This document shows, piece after piece, positions 40,576 to 40,716 of a stretch of DNA of 40,716 bases (position 1 is its first letter; each line of letters opens with the position of its first letter). The notes beneath the pieces were generated by a model. That model did not search any database and was not told where the DNA came from. It saw only the letters and a list, made by a program, of their open reading frames with translations. This DNA comes from JANQPX01 sp039197065 (GTDB lineage: Bacteria > Pseudomonadota > Alphaproteobacteria > Geminicoccales > Geminicoccaceae), in contig JBCCUL010000048.1 in assembly GCA_039197065.1 (NCBI GenBank), positions 1-40,716 on the forward strand, written 5' to 3'. Position numbers and translations under genes: made by a program.

Positions 40576-40716
40576 TCAGGTTTCGCTTGGTCTGCTTCCT
40601 GAGATGGCTCTTACCAGGATGATGATGGGTAGGAGTCCGACGAGGACGATGGCGAGGGCTGCTGTTGAGGCTTCTGCGAGGCGTTCGTCGGATGCCAGCT
40701 GGTAGACGCGGGCGGC
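40576..40716 (-). CDS. ABC transporter permease, C-terminal end (partial)
   Basis: The frame open at the window edge ends in TGA at 40576-40578 and reads V-Y-Q-L-A-S-D-E-R-L-A-E-A-S, then a hydrophobic helix A-A-L-A-I-V-L-V-G-L-L-P-I-I-I-L, then a short tail. This is the typical last helix of binding-protein-dependent permeases of the iron(III)/thiamine/putrescine group (FbpB-like). Only about 46 residues are in the window, so the substrate cannot be inferred. It is too short at the edge for a standalone ORF search. Confidence 0.72.
   Translation of the reverse strand, partial: AARVYQLASDERLAEASTAALAIVLVGLLPIIILVRAISGSRPSET

Overview
The window reads as GC-rich alphaproteobacterial DNA, most like the Rhizobiales/Rhodobacterales. 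The basis is the gene families: TRAP transporters, SoeABC, Xsc/Pta, LacI and IclR regulators, and serine recombinases of the type common in rhizobia. Nothing here fixes a species. It is a mosaic of catabolic modules separated by decayed mobile-element scars.

Positions 1-2400 are a graveyard: the end of an IS5-type transposase frameshifted by a 20-bp tandem duplication, a transglutaminase-like gene with one nonsense codon, and a serine recombinase broken by a stop and a frameshift.

Positions 2900-18430 form a complete C2-sulfonate module. On the minus strand, in order of transcription, are a GMC flavoprotein dehydrogenase (candidate isethionate dehydrogenase), Xsc, Pta, SoeA, SoeB, SoeC and an SLC13/RCK permease. 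Divergent from it on the plus strand are a TRAP transporter (P, Q, M) and an IclR regulator. The inferred route is isethionate uptake, oxidation to sulfoacetaldehyde, cleavage to acetyl phosphate plus sulfite, conversion to acetyl-CoA, sulfite oxidation into the quinone pool, and sulfate or sulfite export. A perfect 10-bp inverted repeat in the divergent promoter region is a candidate operator. A second decayed serine recombinase follows at 18435-18800.

Positions 19200-28780 form a sulfate-ester module. A LacI regulator is divergent from an SsuABC-type importer (two permeases, ATPase, binding protein), followed by a cytoplasmic arylsulfatase, a formylglycine-generating enzyme with both catalytic cysteines, and a second sulfatase with an atypical C-M-P-A-R site. 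A LacI-type operator lies between the -35 and -10 elements of the importer promoter.

Positions 28800-30780 are a rearrangement scar: the 3' end of a tyrosine integrase joined to an HDAC-like gene that has lost its 5' end, then a short remnant of a beta-hydroxyacid dehydrogenase. Positions 30783-36746 (minus) hold a LacI regulator, a second TRAP transporter, a dienelactone-hydrolase-like protein and an alpha/beta hydrolase. Positions 37037-40443 hold a convergent pair of exported serine proteases, one with two trypsin-like domains. The window ends in the 3' end of an ABC permease gene.
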